A stretch of DNA of 43,180 bases from Bacteroidetes bacterium HGW-Bacteroidetes-21 (GTDB taxonomy: Bacteria; Bacteroidota; Bacteroidia; Bacteroidales; GWA2-32-17). A model generated the notes under the pieces. That model saw only the letters and a program-made list of their open reading frames with translations. It searched no databases and was not told the DNA's origin. The stretch covers positions 1 through 43,180 of the forward strand of contig PHDH01000006.1 of assembly GCA_002840935.1 (NCBI GenBank). The letters are read 5' to 3'. This document shows, one piece after another, positions 27,760 to 35,697 of the stretch. Positions within the stretch are counted from its first letter, which is position 1; every line of letters begins with the position of its first letter. A program made the position numbers and the translations under genes.

Positions 27760-27846
27760 GAATTTTTTGATTAAATCATAACGGTAATTATCGATCCCAG
27801 AGGGATCAAATATTTATAAAAAACAGTAAAACAATTCAACTGTCCT

Positions 27847-27890
27847 GTAGGTCGTATGTTTGCTAAATAAAATAAGTTTCAGATTTTTTT
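27847..27890 (+). repeat. Left 44-bp inverted repeat
   Basis: Perfect reverse complement of 29459-29502. It starts GTAGGTCGTATGTTTGC and ends TTTCAGATTTTTTT. Confidence 0.95.
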
Positions 27891-28009
27891 GAAGGGGCAT
27901 AATATTTATAAAAATATAAATACAATATTGCATTGTCCCATAGGGACAAAACTTTCTGGACTGTTCTGTCCCTTCTATGTTGCTTTCCAAATTTATTTTC
28001 AGATTTTTT

Positions 28010-28017
28010 TACCTTTG
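28010..28017 (+). promoter_or_regulatory. Bacteroidota -7 promoter box for the small RNA
   Basis: TACCTTTG matches TAnnTTTG and follows a run of Ts. It predicts transcription starting about 28022-28024, exactly where the first RNA stem begins. No clear -33 TTTG. Confidence 0.55.
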
Positions 28018-28021
28018 TAAA

Positions 28022-28115
28022 GTATATCAGAAGAGGACGTGAGCTCTGCTGGAGAGCAACTCACCAGCAATATGATATATGGCTTTGAATGAAACTCCCG
28101 TGTTGGGAGTTTTTT
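28022..28115 (+). ncRNA. Candidate structured small RNA, about 95 nt, inside the IS110-type element
   Basis: A -7 box (28010-28017), a compact structure and an intrinsic terminator define a transcription unit without an ORF. The closing stem is GUAUAUCA (28022-28029) with UGAUAUAU (28073-28080), 8 pairs including one wobble. Inside is a 9-bp hairpin: GUGA (28039-28042) with UCAC (28061-28064), then GCUCU (28043-28047) with AGAGC (28053-28057), loop GCUGG, with an AAC bulge on the 3' side. The terminator follows. The unit converges on the transposase gene. It may be the element's guide RNA or a small RNA carried by it. I do not recognise a named RNA family. Confidence 0.5.
28092..28115 (+). 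terminator. Intrinsic terminator of the small RNA
   Basis: Perfect stem AAACTCCC (28092-28099) and GGGAGTTT (28105-28112) with loop GTGTT and Ts through 28115. The arms extend at DNA level through GAATGA (28087-28092) and TCATTC (28115-28120), and imperfectly further out to about 28075 and 28135. On the opposite strand the T-run is missing, so it works for the + strand. Confidence 0.75.
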
Positions 28116-28323
28116 CATTCATTGCCTATATGGCTAAAAAACTCATCTGCTATTATTTTTTAAGAACGTAAACCATAAAAACAACCTTCTATAAACAGAC
28201 TCATATTGAGCTGCAATGTCACTTTTAATTTTTACAGTAAGAGAGCTGAATCCTACAGGAAACGGACTTTAGTCAAGACTAAAGCCGCAAGGGCCAGTAT
28301 CAGACTCACTTAGACGATTGTAT
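28116..28323. other. Non-coding part between small RNA and transposase stop
   Basis: No ORF. The only clear structure is a perfect short hairpin CTTTAGTC-AA-GACTAAAG at about 28267-28284 with GC-rich surroundings, which could serve as the 3' end or part of a structured RNA on the transposase strand. Confidence 0.5.
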
Positions 28324-29412
28324 TTATGGTTTTGTATGTTGCAAGTTTTTAGTATAGTCATATTTACAATTGTTTTTAAGTACAAAGTTAATTCTGGAAA
28401 CAAGTTTTTTTGCAATTCTTATAATAGCCTCATTTGGTTTCATTCGTCTGCAATACTTGCTGTAGCATAGAGATAAGGATGGATCTACCCTGGCTGCAAT
28501 CCAAGCACTTTCAATAAGAGTACTTCTTAAAAAGGAATGTCCTCTTGAAGTTAAATTGCCGGTTCCATCTTTATCGCCTGAAGATTTTGTAGAAGGTACA
28601 AGACCAACAAATCCACACAATTGATCAGTATTGCTAAATCTTTGAATATTTTCGAATTCAGTTAACAATATCATTGCCGTTATAATGCCTATACCAGAAA
28701 TACTGCGAAGTAGTTCTACAGAGGTCTTGTATGAAGGTGTTTTAGATAATGTCTGAACTTGTTTGGTTACTTTTAACAGTGTTTCTCTTAATTTAAGTGC
28801 GGCTTCCAGCATGTTGTCCAAAGTCATTTTACCTGTTTGCTCTTTCATTTCTATATTCTGTAGCCAAATAATAAATTTATTTGACCAGTGCGAGTTTTTA
28901 AACGTATCGGGCACATGAATTCCATGAAAGTGTAAAAATGATTTTATTCGATTTTTGCATCGGGTTAAATCCTTTACAAGTATGCTTCTGTATCTAACCA
29001 AAGAGCGATCCTCTATAGATTTTAAGCTTGGCACGTAGATCGGGGTTAATTCTTGTGCTCGTAAAGATCTTGCCAATTTAATACTATCTCGTTTATCCGT
29101 TTTTTGATCTCGTTCTTTACCAGTAGTTGGTATATCTGCGGGGTTTACTACAATAGAATTAAGACCCAGTTCTATTAGTCGATTATGTATCCAGTACCCA
29201 CAAAATCCTGCTTCATATACAGAATGATAAGTGCAATCTGGAAAATTCTTTGCCAAATAGGCATGAAGAATATCAGGACTAGGTGGCTGTGAAAAGGTCT
29301 TATGAGTAATGCTTTCCGTCATAATTGTCACTTTCCAATCATTTTTATGGACATCAAAACCGACATAAATGTTTTGACCTGTTAAATTAATTTTGTTACT
29401 TTGTATTCTCAT
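28324..29412 (-). CDS. IS110-family transposase (DEDD/serine recombinase)
   Basis: 362 aa. The N-terminal RuvC-like DEDD domain shows NIYVGFDVHKNDWKVTIM (first Asp), HSVYEAGFCGYWIH (Glu), and ERDQKTDKRDSIKLARSL (the two later Asps). The C-terminal Tnp_20 domain has LLRSISGIGIITAMILLTE and CGFVGLVPSTKSSGDKDG, where the serine before G matches the catalytic serine position of the family, followed by LTSRGHSFLRSTLIESAWIA. The reading frame is intact, so the element may be active. IS110 enzymes are directed by a structured RNA from the element's own non-coding end. The start codon is buried in a large inverted repeat (29411-29477). Confidence 0.95.
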   Translation of the reverse strand: MRIQSNKINLTGQNIYVGFDVHKNDWKVTIMTESITHKTFSQPPSPDILHAYLAKNFPDCTYHSVYEAGFCGYWIHNRLIELGLNSIVVNPADIPTTGKERDQKTDKRDSIKLARSLRAQELTPIYVPSLKSIEDRSLVRYRSILVKDLTRCKNRIKSFLHFHGIHVPDTFKNSHWSNKFIIWLQNIEMKEQTGKMTLDNMLEAALKLRETLLKVTKQVQTLSKTPSYKTSVELLRSISGIGIITAMILLTEFENIQRFSNTDQLCGFVGLVPSTKSSGDKDGTGNLTSRGHSFLRSTLIESAWIAARVDPSLSLCYSKYCRRMKPNEAIIRIAKKLVSRINFVLKNNCKYDYTKNLQHTKP

Positions 29413-29477
29413 AAGTTTCAGATTTTAATTTGTTTATGGCTGCGAACTATAAACTTACAAAAAAATCTGAAACTTAT
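29411..29477 (-). promoter_or_regulatory. Large inverted repeat overlapping the transposase start codon
   Basis: ATAAGTTTCAGATTTT (29411-29426) and AAAATCTGAAACTTAT (29462-29477) pair perfectly over 16 bp with a 35-nt loop. In a transcript entering from outside the element the hairpin would cover the ATG. This is the kind of protection against read-through expression known from other IS families. Confidence 0.6.
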
Positions 29478-29502
29478 TTTATTTAGCAAACATACGACCT
29501 AC
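29459..29502 (-). repeat. Right 44-bp inverted repeat
   Basis: Perfect reverse complement of 27847-27890. Its inner part also forms the outer arm of the hairpin at 29411-29477. Confidence 0.95.
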
Positions 29503-29683
29503 GGGGCAATTTAAAAAAATCAAACATTGCTGAAAATCAGCTCACCCTTCAGGGAGGAGCAAAGATGATTTTCAGCAAATCTCGATTTTTGAGACAACCT
29601 CAATTCAAAAAATTCAAAACTTTTTTGAGAAAAAACAAACTCAATAAATATTTGTATTTTCGTAAAATTATAAATTTCAACGA

Positions 29684-31282
29684 ATGCTGAAAAAGTTTCC
29701 ACACACTTACGTTATTGTTTTTTCGATTATCATCGTTTCTGCTTTGCTTACCTGGGTTATTCCCGGCGGCGAATTCAACCGCCAGACCATAGATGTAAAC
29801 GGTACCGAAAGGCAGGTCATTGAACCGGGGTCATTCCATATTACCGAAAGCAATCCACAATCGTGGCAGATTTTTACGGCCATGTTTAAAGGGTTTGAGA
29901 AACAGTCTGGTATCATTGCCTTTATTCTGATACTCGGAGGTGCTTTCTGGATACTCAATCAAACCCGTTCTATTGACAGAGGAATACATTCCTTTGTCAA
30001 ATATTCCAGTCGACTGGAAAAATTCTCGTTTTTCCGAAAAGTCGGACTTCATAACGTTATTTTTACGATTATCATCCTCATGTTCAGTCTTTTTGGAGCC
30101 ATCTTTGGCATGAGTGAAGAGACCATTGCTTTTGTCATCATTTTTGTTCCTTTTGCTATTTCCCTTGGATACGATTCTATTACCGGCGTAGCACTTTGCT
30201 ATCTGGCGGCTCATGTGGGTTTTGCTGGCGCCATGTTAAATCCATTCACCATTGGAATTGCTCAGGGCATTTCGCAAGTACCACCTTTTTCGGGTTTGGA
30301 ATACCGTTTTTTCTGTTGGATAATCATTACACTTTCAGGTATAGTCTTTATTCTTTGGTATGCCAATAAAGTAAAGCGAAATCCCAAAAAATCTCCCGTA
30401 TACAAGGAGGATGAACATTGGAGAACAGCTGCCATAAGTAAAGATGGGGACGAAATTCAAAAAATCAGAAATAAAAGGATGTGGATGGTCTTTGGCATTG
30501 TCTCTGCAATACTGATCTATTGGGCTATTCGTTTACCATTATCCGAAATAACTGCCGGAGACAAATCGGCCATTTTCCCGGTATTACCTGTCATTACAGG
30601 CATTTTTATCGTTTTTGCTTTTATTTCTTTGTTTCGCTCTGTACATTATTTTATTCTCAGCCTGTTAATGCTCACCATTTTTATGCTGGTAGCAGGGGTA
30701 ATGGCTTTCCAGTGGTATATTATGGAAATTGCCGGTTTATTTTTAGCCATGGGTGTTTTTTCGGGATGGGCATATGGTTATGGTCCAAACCAGATTGTAA
30801 AACATTTTCTGGAGGGATCGAAGGATATTCTTTCTGCAGCATTAATAGTCGGGCTAGCTGGTGGAATTATTGTTGTTTTGCAAGAAGGAAAAGTTATTGA
30901 TTCTATTCTGAATTCCGTTTCTCATTCGATGCGCGACATGGGAAATGTTGCTTCGGTAGGTATTATGTATACCATACAAACTTTCATCAATGTCATTATT
31001 CCCAGCGGTAGTGCCAAAGCTGCACTCACCATGCCCATTATGTCGCAGTTTTCTGATCTCATTGGCATTTCACGACAAGCAACAGTCATGGCATTTCAGT
31101 TCGGCGATGGCTTTACCAACATGATAACACCAACTTCGGGCGTACTTTTAGGTGTATTAAGCATGGCCAAGATACCCTACCAAAAATGGCTTAAATTTAT
31201 CTGGCCCTTTATGCTTTTTTTAATTATACTGGGCTTCCTACTTCTCATCCCTACTGTCACCATGAAACTCAACGGGTTTTAA
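29684..31282 (+). CDS. YfcC-family (DcuC/ArcD-like) membrane carrier
   Basis: 532 aa integral membrane protein with about 12-13 hydrophobic segments. The family start FPHTYVIVFSIIIVSALLTWVIPGGEF is typical, and the periplasmic loop after the first helix is present (QTIDVNGTERQVIEPGSF). The core has GAIFGMSEETIAFVIIFVPFA, AHVGFAGAMLNPFTIGIAQGI and the late motif IIPSGSAKAALTMPIMSQFSD with FQFGDGFTNMITPTSGVLLG. These are the hairpin/SGSA and TP-SG signatures of the IT-superfamily YfcC group, annotated for C4-dicarboxylates or basic amino acids. The substrate cannot be decided. It is the first gene downstream of the IS element, and polA follows after 11 bp, so both may share a transcript. Confidence 0.88.
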   Translation: MLKKFPHTYVIVFSIIIVSALLTWVIPGGEFNRQTIDVNGTERQVIEPGSFHITESNPQSWQIFTAMFKGFEKQSGIIAFILILGGAFWILNQTRSIDRGIHSFVKYSSRLEKFSFFRKVGLHNVIFTIIILMFSLFGAIFGMSEETIAFVIIFVPFAISLGYDSITGVALCYLAAHVGFAGAMLNPFTIGIAQGISQVPPFSGLEYRFFCWIIITLSGIVFILWYANKVKRNPKKSPVYKEDEHWRTAAISKDGDEIQKIRNKRMWMVFGIVSAILIYWAIRLPLSEITAGDKSAIFPVLPVITGIFIVFAFISLFRSVHYFILSLLMLTIFMLVAGVMAFQWYIMEIAGLFLAMGVFSGWAYGYGPNQIVKHFLEGSKDILSAALIVGLAGGIIVVLQEGKVIDSILNSVSHSMRDMGNVASVGIMYTIQTFINVIIPSGSAKAALTMPIMSQFSDLIGISRQATVMAFQFGDGFTNMITPTSGVLLGVLSMAKIPYQKWLKFIWPFMLFLIILGFLLLIPTVTMKLNGF

Positions 31283-31293
31283 CCTCATAATAT

Positions 31294-34089
31294 ATGGAAA
31301 ATAAAATCTTTTTTTTCGATGCTTATGCCCTGATATATCGTTCTTACTACGCATTTATTCGCAACCCACGCATCACTTCCAAAGGAATGAACACCTCGGC
31401 CATTTTTGGATTCGTTAATACATTGGCTGACGTTCTGTATAAAGAAAAACCAACGCATCTGGCGGTAGTTTTTGATCCCCCAGGACCTACTTTCCGCAAC
31501 GAGATGTACGACGCTTACAAAGCCAATCGCGAAGAAACGCCCGAAGATATCCGTAAATCTGTTCCTATATTAAAAAAAATACTCGATGCACTGAATATTG
31601 CCGTAGTTGAAATTCCTGGATTTGAAGCAGATGATGTTATTGGGACACTGGCTTTCAGAACTGGTTCCCAGGGATTAAAAACATACATGATGACTCCCGA
31701 CAAGGATTATTGTCAGCTCGTCGGGGAAAATATTTTTATTTATAAGCCAGCCCGCAGTGGTGGTGACGTTGAAATAATAGGCGTTGAAGAAGTAAAAAAG
31801 ATTTTTCAGATCAACGAACCTAAACAAGTCGTCGATGTGCTTGCTTTATGGGGCGATGCCAGCGACAATGTGCCGGGAGCTCCGGGAATTGGCGAAAAAA
31901 CAGCCAAGCAACTCATTTCTCAATACGGAAATCTGGAAAACCTCTATCACAATATTAACAAATTGACAGCCCGACAGAAAACAAGTCTGGAGGAAAACAA
32001 AGAAAGAGTTTTGCTGGCCCGTAAACTGGTCACCATAGAAACGGCTGTTCCTATGGATTTCTCGATTGAAGCCTCTATATTACGGCAGCCCGACACCGCC
32101 AAACTCACCGAAATATTTGATGAACTGGAGTTCCGATCGATCACCAATCGCATTTTGAATACCATGGGGAAGGCCATTTCTGATAATTCTGGCGAACCGG
32201 AAATCATACAACCTGACAATACCAAGCACGACTTATTCAATCAGGAAATTCCCGTCAATAATCCGGCACATAATTATCTTACCATTAAAGATATTGAAAA
32301 GACATACCATCTGACACAGAAACCCGAAGAAGTAAACCACCTTATTTCTTTACTCATTTCATCGGGAGAATTCTGTTTTGATACAGAAACCACGGGGTTG
32401 GATCCCATGCAATCGGAATTGGTAGGGATGTCATTTGCCGTTAAAGAAGGAGAGGCCTTTTATGTCCCGGTTCCTCAAAACAAAGAAGAAGCATCAAAAC
32501 TTACCCAACTGTTTAAGCCGGTATTTGAAAATCCTGTCATTGCAAAAATAGGCCAGAACATTAAGTTCGACATGCTCATGCTGCGAAATTACGATATTGA
32601 AGTACAGGGTAATTTGTTCGACACCATGCTGGCTCATTATGTGCTGGATCCCGAGCAACCACATAATCTGGATCATTTGGCCAGAGTCTACCTTAATTAC
32701 CTTCCCATCCCCATCGAAGAACTGATAGGCAAAAAAGGAAGATCACAGCTCAGCATGAGGTTAGCTGATCCCGACAGGCTAAAAGACTATGCCTGCGAAG
32801 ACGCCGATGTCTGTCTGAAACTAAAAAACATTCTTGAAAAGGAGATTGAAAAAGAAGGCTTACATTCCGTTTTTTACGACATTGAAATGCCGCTGGTACC
32901 GGTTTTAACCGACATGGAATTTCATGGAGTGAGACCCGATATTAAAGCATTGAAAGACATGTCGCATCGTTTCAAGGAAGAGCAACGACAAATTGAAAAA
33001 GAGATTTTCGAACTTTCGGGCATGCAGTTTAACATGAATTCGCCCAAGCAATTAGGCGATGTCCTTTTTGTCAAACTTAAAATCGTCAGTGATCCCAGTC
33101 TGACCAAGACCAAGCAGTTTTCGACCAGCGAAGAAACATTGCAGAAACTTGCCGGAAAGCACCCTATCATAGATAAAATTCTCGACTACCGTTCATTACA
33201 AAAACTGGTCAGCACCTACACAGATTCTTTGCAAGAACAGGTAAATCCCCGCACCCGAAGGATACATACTTCGTTTAATCAAGCGGTCACTTCCACCGGA
33301 AGGTTGAGCAGCACAAATCCCAATCTGCAAAATATTCCTATTCGCGAAGCCAGAGGCCGGGAAGTGCGTAAAGCATTTCTGGCGAGTGACGACAGTCACA
33401 TATTTCTCTCGGCCGATTACTCGCAAATAGAACTCCGGTTGATGGCTCATTTTAGTCAGGATCCAGTGATGATTGAAGCCTTCAGTAATCACGAAGATAT
33501 TCACAAAACTACTGCAGCCAAGGTCTATAAAATAACGCCAGAGGAAGTCACCAAAGAACAGCGTTCGCGTGCCAAGACAGCCAATTTCGGCATCATTTAT
33601 GGCATTTCCGCTTTCGGCTTATCGGAACGCATGGCCATTCCCCGCAGCGAAGCCAAACAAATCATTGACAGTTATTTCGAGACATTTCCCGGCGTCAAAA
33701 AGTATATGGACGAATGTATCCGCACCGCTCGCGAAAAAGGAGAAGTATACACCCTCAGCGGTCGCAAACGTAAGCTCCCCGACATTAATTCGCGTAATGG
33801 GAATGTTCGGGGTATGGCCGAACGGAATGCCATTAATGCGCCCATACAAGGTACAGCAGCAGATGTCATAAAAATTGCCATGGCAAAAATATATCAGGCC
33901 TTTCATGATCAGGGGCTGAAATCGAAAATGTTACTGCAGGTTCACGATGAATTAAACTTCGACATTCCTCAGAATGAACTGGAAAAGGCTACAGAAATCA
34001 TACGAAGAGAAATGGAAAACACGACTCCATTAGATGTTCCACTGACCGTTGAAATAGGCACAGGAAAAAACTGGTTCGATGCCCATTAG
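31294..34089 (+). CDS. polA: DNA polymerase I
   Basis: 931 aa with all three activities. The 5'-3' exonuclease (1-about 290) has FFFDAYALIYRSYYAF, VFDPPGPTFR, GFEADDVIGTLA and LWGDASDNVPGAPGIGEKTA. The 3'-5' proofreading domain (about 335-520) keeps its metal ligands: FCFDTETTGLDPM (about 361), IGQNIKFDMLML and KDYACEDADV. The polymerase domain (about 560-931) has motif A SADYSQIELRLMAHFSQD (about 704), motif B RAKTANFGIIYGISAFGL (about 758) and motif C QVHDELNFDI (about 882). It functions in Okazaki-fragment maturation and repair. The gene is convergent with dacB, 23 bp away. Confidence 0.98.
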   Translation: MENKIFFFDAYALIYRSYYAFIRNPRITSKGMNTSAIFGFVNTLADVLYKEKPTHLAVVFDPPGPTFRNEMYDAYKANREETPEDIRKSVPILKKILDALNIAVVEIPGFEADDVIGTLAFRTGSQGLKTYMMTPDKDYCQLVGENIFIYKPARSGGDVEIIGVEEVKKIFQINEPKQVVDVLALWGDASDNVPGAPGIGEKTAKQLISQYGNLENLYHNINKLTARQKTSLEENKERVLLARKLVTIETAVPMDFSIEASILRQPDTAKLTEIFDELEFRSITNRILNTMGKAISDNSGEPEIIQPDNTKHDLFNQEIPVNNPAHNYLTIKDIEKTYHLTQKPEEVNHLISLLISSGEFCFDTETTGLDPMQSELVGMSFAVKEGEAFYVPVPQNKEEASKLTQLFKPVFENPVIAKIGQNIKFDMLMLRNYDIEVQGNLFDTMLAHYVLDPEQPHNLDHLARVYLNYLPIPIEELIGKKGRSQLSMRLADPDRLKDYACEDADVCLKLKNILEKEIEKEGLHSVFYDIEMPLVPVLTDMEFHGVRPDIKALKDMSHRFKEEQRQIEKEIFELSGMQFNMNSPKQLGDVLFVKLKIVSDPSLTKTKQFSTSEETLQKLAGKHPIIDKILDYRSLQKLVSTYTDSLQEQVNPRTRRIHTSFNQAVTSTGRLSSTNPNLQNIPIREARGREVRKAFLASDDSHIFLSADYSQIELRLMAHFSQDPVMIEAFSNHEDIHKTTAAKVYKITPEEVTKEQRSRAKTANFGIIYGISAFGLSERMAIPRSEAKQIIDSYFETFPGVKKYMDECIRTAREKGEVYTLSGRKRKLPDINSRNGNVRGMAERNAINAPIQGTAADVIKIAMAKIYQAFHDQGLKSKMLLQVHDELNFDIPQNELEKATEIIRREMENTTPLDVPLTVEIGTGKNWFDAH

Positions 34090-34112
34090 CATCCACCAAT
34101 AATATTCTTTTT

Positions 34113-35690
34113 TTATTGTATCGTCTTTGTTGTATCGGGGGTCCACTCGACCATGCGTATCATCACCTTTTCGAGTTTGGATTTCATTTCAGGAATCGAA
34201 CAAGAAAAATTGTTATTTATAAGACTGAAAATTATGGTATGGCCATTGAGCGTCTCAGCATAACCTGCATAATTTACAACTCGGGTCATGGTTCCACTTT
34301 TTGCAAAAATATGTTTTTGCGCATGAGTATTCTTGCAAAGTCTCGCAAGGGTGCCATCTTCGCCAGCTTCAGAAAGGGTATTACGATATTCTTTGTAATA
34401 GCCACTTTTATTTTTGATATACGAAAGCATCTCGACCAATAACTGAGACGGAATAGCGTTGGCGCGACTTATTCCAGATCCATCAAAAAGGTAAAGGCCC
34501 CGCGTGTCAATTTTTTTGCCAGAGAGGTAGGCATAAATGCCAGCAATACCTGCGACTCTGGTAGCTGTTCCTTTATAACCCTGACCTATAAGTTTAAGTA
34601 TTGTTTCGGCAAAGAGATTATTGCTGTATTTATTGGTTTCACCCACAAGAGAACCCGCAGTTCTAGAAGGCAAACTATCTATTGTCTTACGGTTTAGCAG
34701 TGAATCTGGAAGTTTAAAACTATTTCCCGATAACATAATGGCACGCGTTGTAGTCGCTGTATCATTAATTCTAACCCCGTTTTGTCTCAACCATTTAGCA
34801 AATTCAGTGGCAACTGCCAAAGGCGGATCAGGCAATATACCTGCCATTTTGAGGCTGGTCATGGACTCTGGCACATAACCTCTGATCTCTATCGTGTTAT
34901 TATAAGGCATCCCAATGAAATATATTTCGGCTTCAGCTCCACCAAAACTTTTGGTCATGTTATGAAATTTCACGCCATGAACAAAAGGCTTCATATTGTC
35001 GGGCGTGGCATTAATAAGTCCCTTTTTCTTGACATTAAAGGAAAGCGTAAATAAATTTTCATTCACCATAAGTCCGGGTGTTACCCCGGCATAATAACTC
35101 ATGGCTTCTCCAACCAGCCAGCCCGGCGACACCATTTCATCATCAAAAACATCGGCATCTGCAATTACTTTTCCGGTAATAGAATCTATGCCCATGCGCT
35201 TAATGACTTGTCCAAAGCGATTGAGATATTCTTTGCTCTGATTTCTACCTAAAGTAGGATCTCCGCCCCCTTTAATGATAATATTGCCTTTAAGAATATG
35301 TCCGTCGACAATCTGACCTGAATATTGAATCAATGTTCTGTTTGTCCGACCACCAGCCTTTTCAAAAGCCGTTGCCGTAGTAATTAATTTGGTCACCGAG
35401 GCAGGAATGAGACTCATCCGGGGATTATGTGAATAAATGACATTTTCGACCGAATCGAGAGAGATCACTATACTATTTGAAGCATACATCATTGAACTAT
35501 CTTGAAGTAATTGCTCAATTTCCCAAACCAAACTATCTGTAAAGGCAGGTTGGACAGAATCTGCTATATTGGACAATTCGCTAGTAAGAGTATCGGAACT
35601 ACCCTCTTTGGCTTCCGATGAAGGTCCGTTACATCCAATAAATATAAAAACGGCAAAAAATATTACGAATAATGAAACAATCTTAAACAT
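34113..35690 (-). CDS. dacB: PBP4-type D-alanyl-D-alanine carboxypeptidase/endopeptidase, lipoprotein
   Basis: 525 aa from the ATG at 35690. A TTG at 35696 would add two residues. A lipoprotein signal FKIVSLFVIFFAVFIFIGCNG puts the lipidated Cys at about 20. Class C penicillin-binding motifs of the S13 family are complete: SVTK (about 97-100, in LIPASVTKLITTATAF), SNN (about 356, in KYSNNLFAETIL) and KSGT (about 462, in FAKSGTMTRVVNYAGY). The long insertion between SxxK and SxN (GGGDPTLGRNQS and similar) is typical of PBP4. It trims and opens peptidoglycan cross-links at the periplasmic side of a membrane. It follows the permease gene with only a few bp between. Confidence 0.94.
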   Translation of the reverse strand: MFKIVSLFVIFFAVFIFIGCNGPSSEAKEGSSDTLTSELSNIADSVQPAFTDSLVWEIEQLLQDSSMMYASNSIVISLDSVENVIYSHNPRMSLIPASVTKLITTATAFEKAGGRTNRTLIQYSGQIVDGHILKGNIIIKGGGDPTLGRNQSKEYLNRFGQVIKRMGIDSITGKVIADADVFDDEMVSPGWLVGEAMSYYAGVTPGLMVNENLFTLSFNVKKKGLINATPDNMKPFVHGVKFHNMTKSFGGAEAEIYFIGMPYNNTIEIRGYVPESMTSLKMAGILPDPPLAVATEFAKWLRQNGVRINDTATTTRAIMLSGNSFKLPDSLLNRKTIDSLPSRTAGSLVGETNKYSNNLFAETILKLIGQGYKGTATRVAGIAGIYAYLSGKKIDTRGLYLFDGSGISRANAIPSQLLVEMLSYIKNKSGYYKEYRNTLSEAGEDGTLARLCKNTHAQKHIFAKSGTMTRVVNYAGYAETLNGHTIIFSLINNNFSCSIPEMKSKLEKVMIRMVEWTPDTTKTIQ

Positions 35691-35697
35691 AGGCAAA

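Larger units (their letters stand above)
27760..28021. repeat. Spacer with two related dispersed-repeat copies and palindromes
   Basis: No gene. It contains the hairpin GATCCC-AGA-GGGATC (27793-27807) and then two related copies of one intergenic repeat. Copy A has AATATTTATAAAAA, then CTGTCCTGTAG where the inverted repeat begins (27847), and ends TTTCAGATTTTTTT at 27877-27890. Copy B (about 27899-28010) keeps AATATTTATAAAAA, an intact palindrome TTGTCCC-ATA-GGGACAA (27933-27949) and the same TTTCAGATTTTTTT end, which runs into the promoter box of the small RNA. Confidence 0.7.
27847..29502 (-). mobile_element. IS110-family insertion element bounded by perfect 44-bp inverted repeats
   Basis: 27847-27890 and 29459-29502 are exact reverse complements over 44 bp. 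The sequences just outside remain similar (CTGTCCT on the left, TGCCCC on the right when read inwards). Between them lie one DEDD transposase gene, a 432-bp non-coding stretch on its 3' side and a 90-bp stretch on its 5' side. The short 5' end and long 3' end resemble the IS1111 subgroup, which is known for subterminal inverted repeats and a guide RNA encoded downstream of the transposase. The exact ends are inferred. Confidence 0.6.

Noticed and set aside
28040-28060. tRNA-like D-arm (AGCTCTGCTGGAGAGCA) suggesting a tRNA or tRNA fragment
   Set aside because: No anticodon arm, T-arm (GGTTCGAATCC-like) or acceptor pairing follows, and the bases fit the small-RNA hairpin better.
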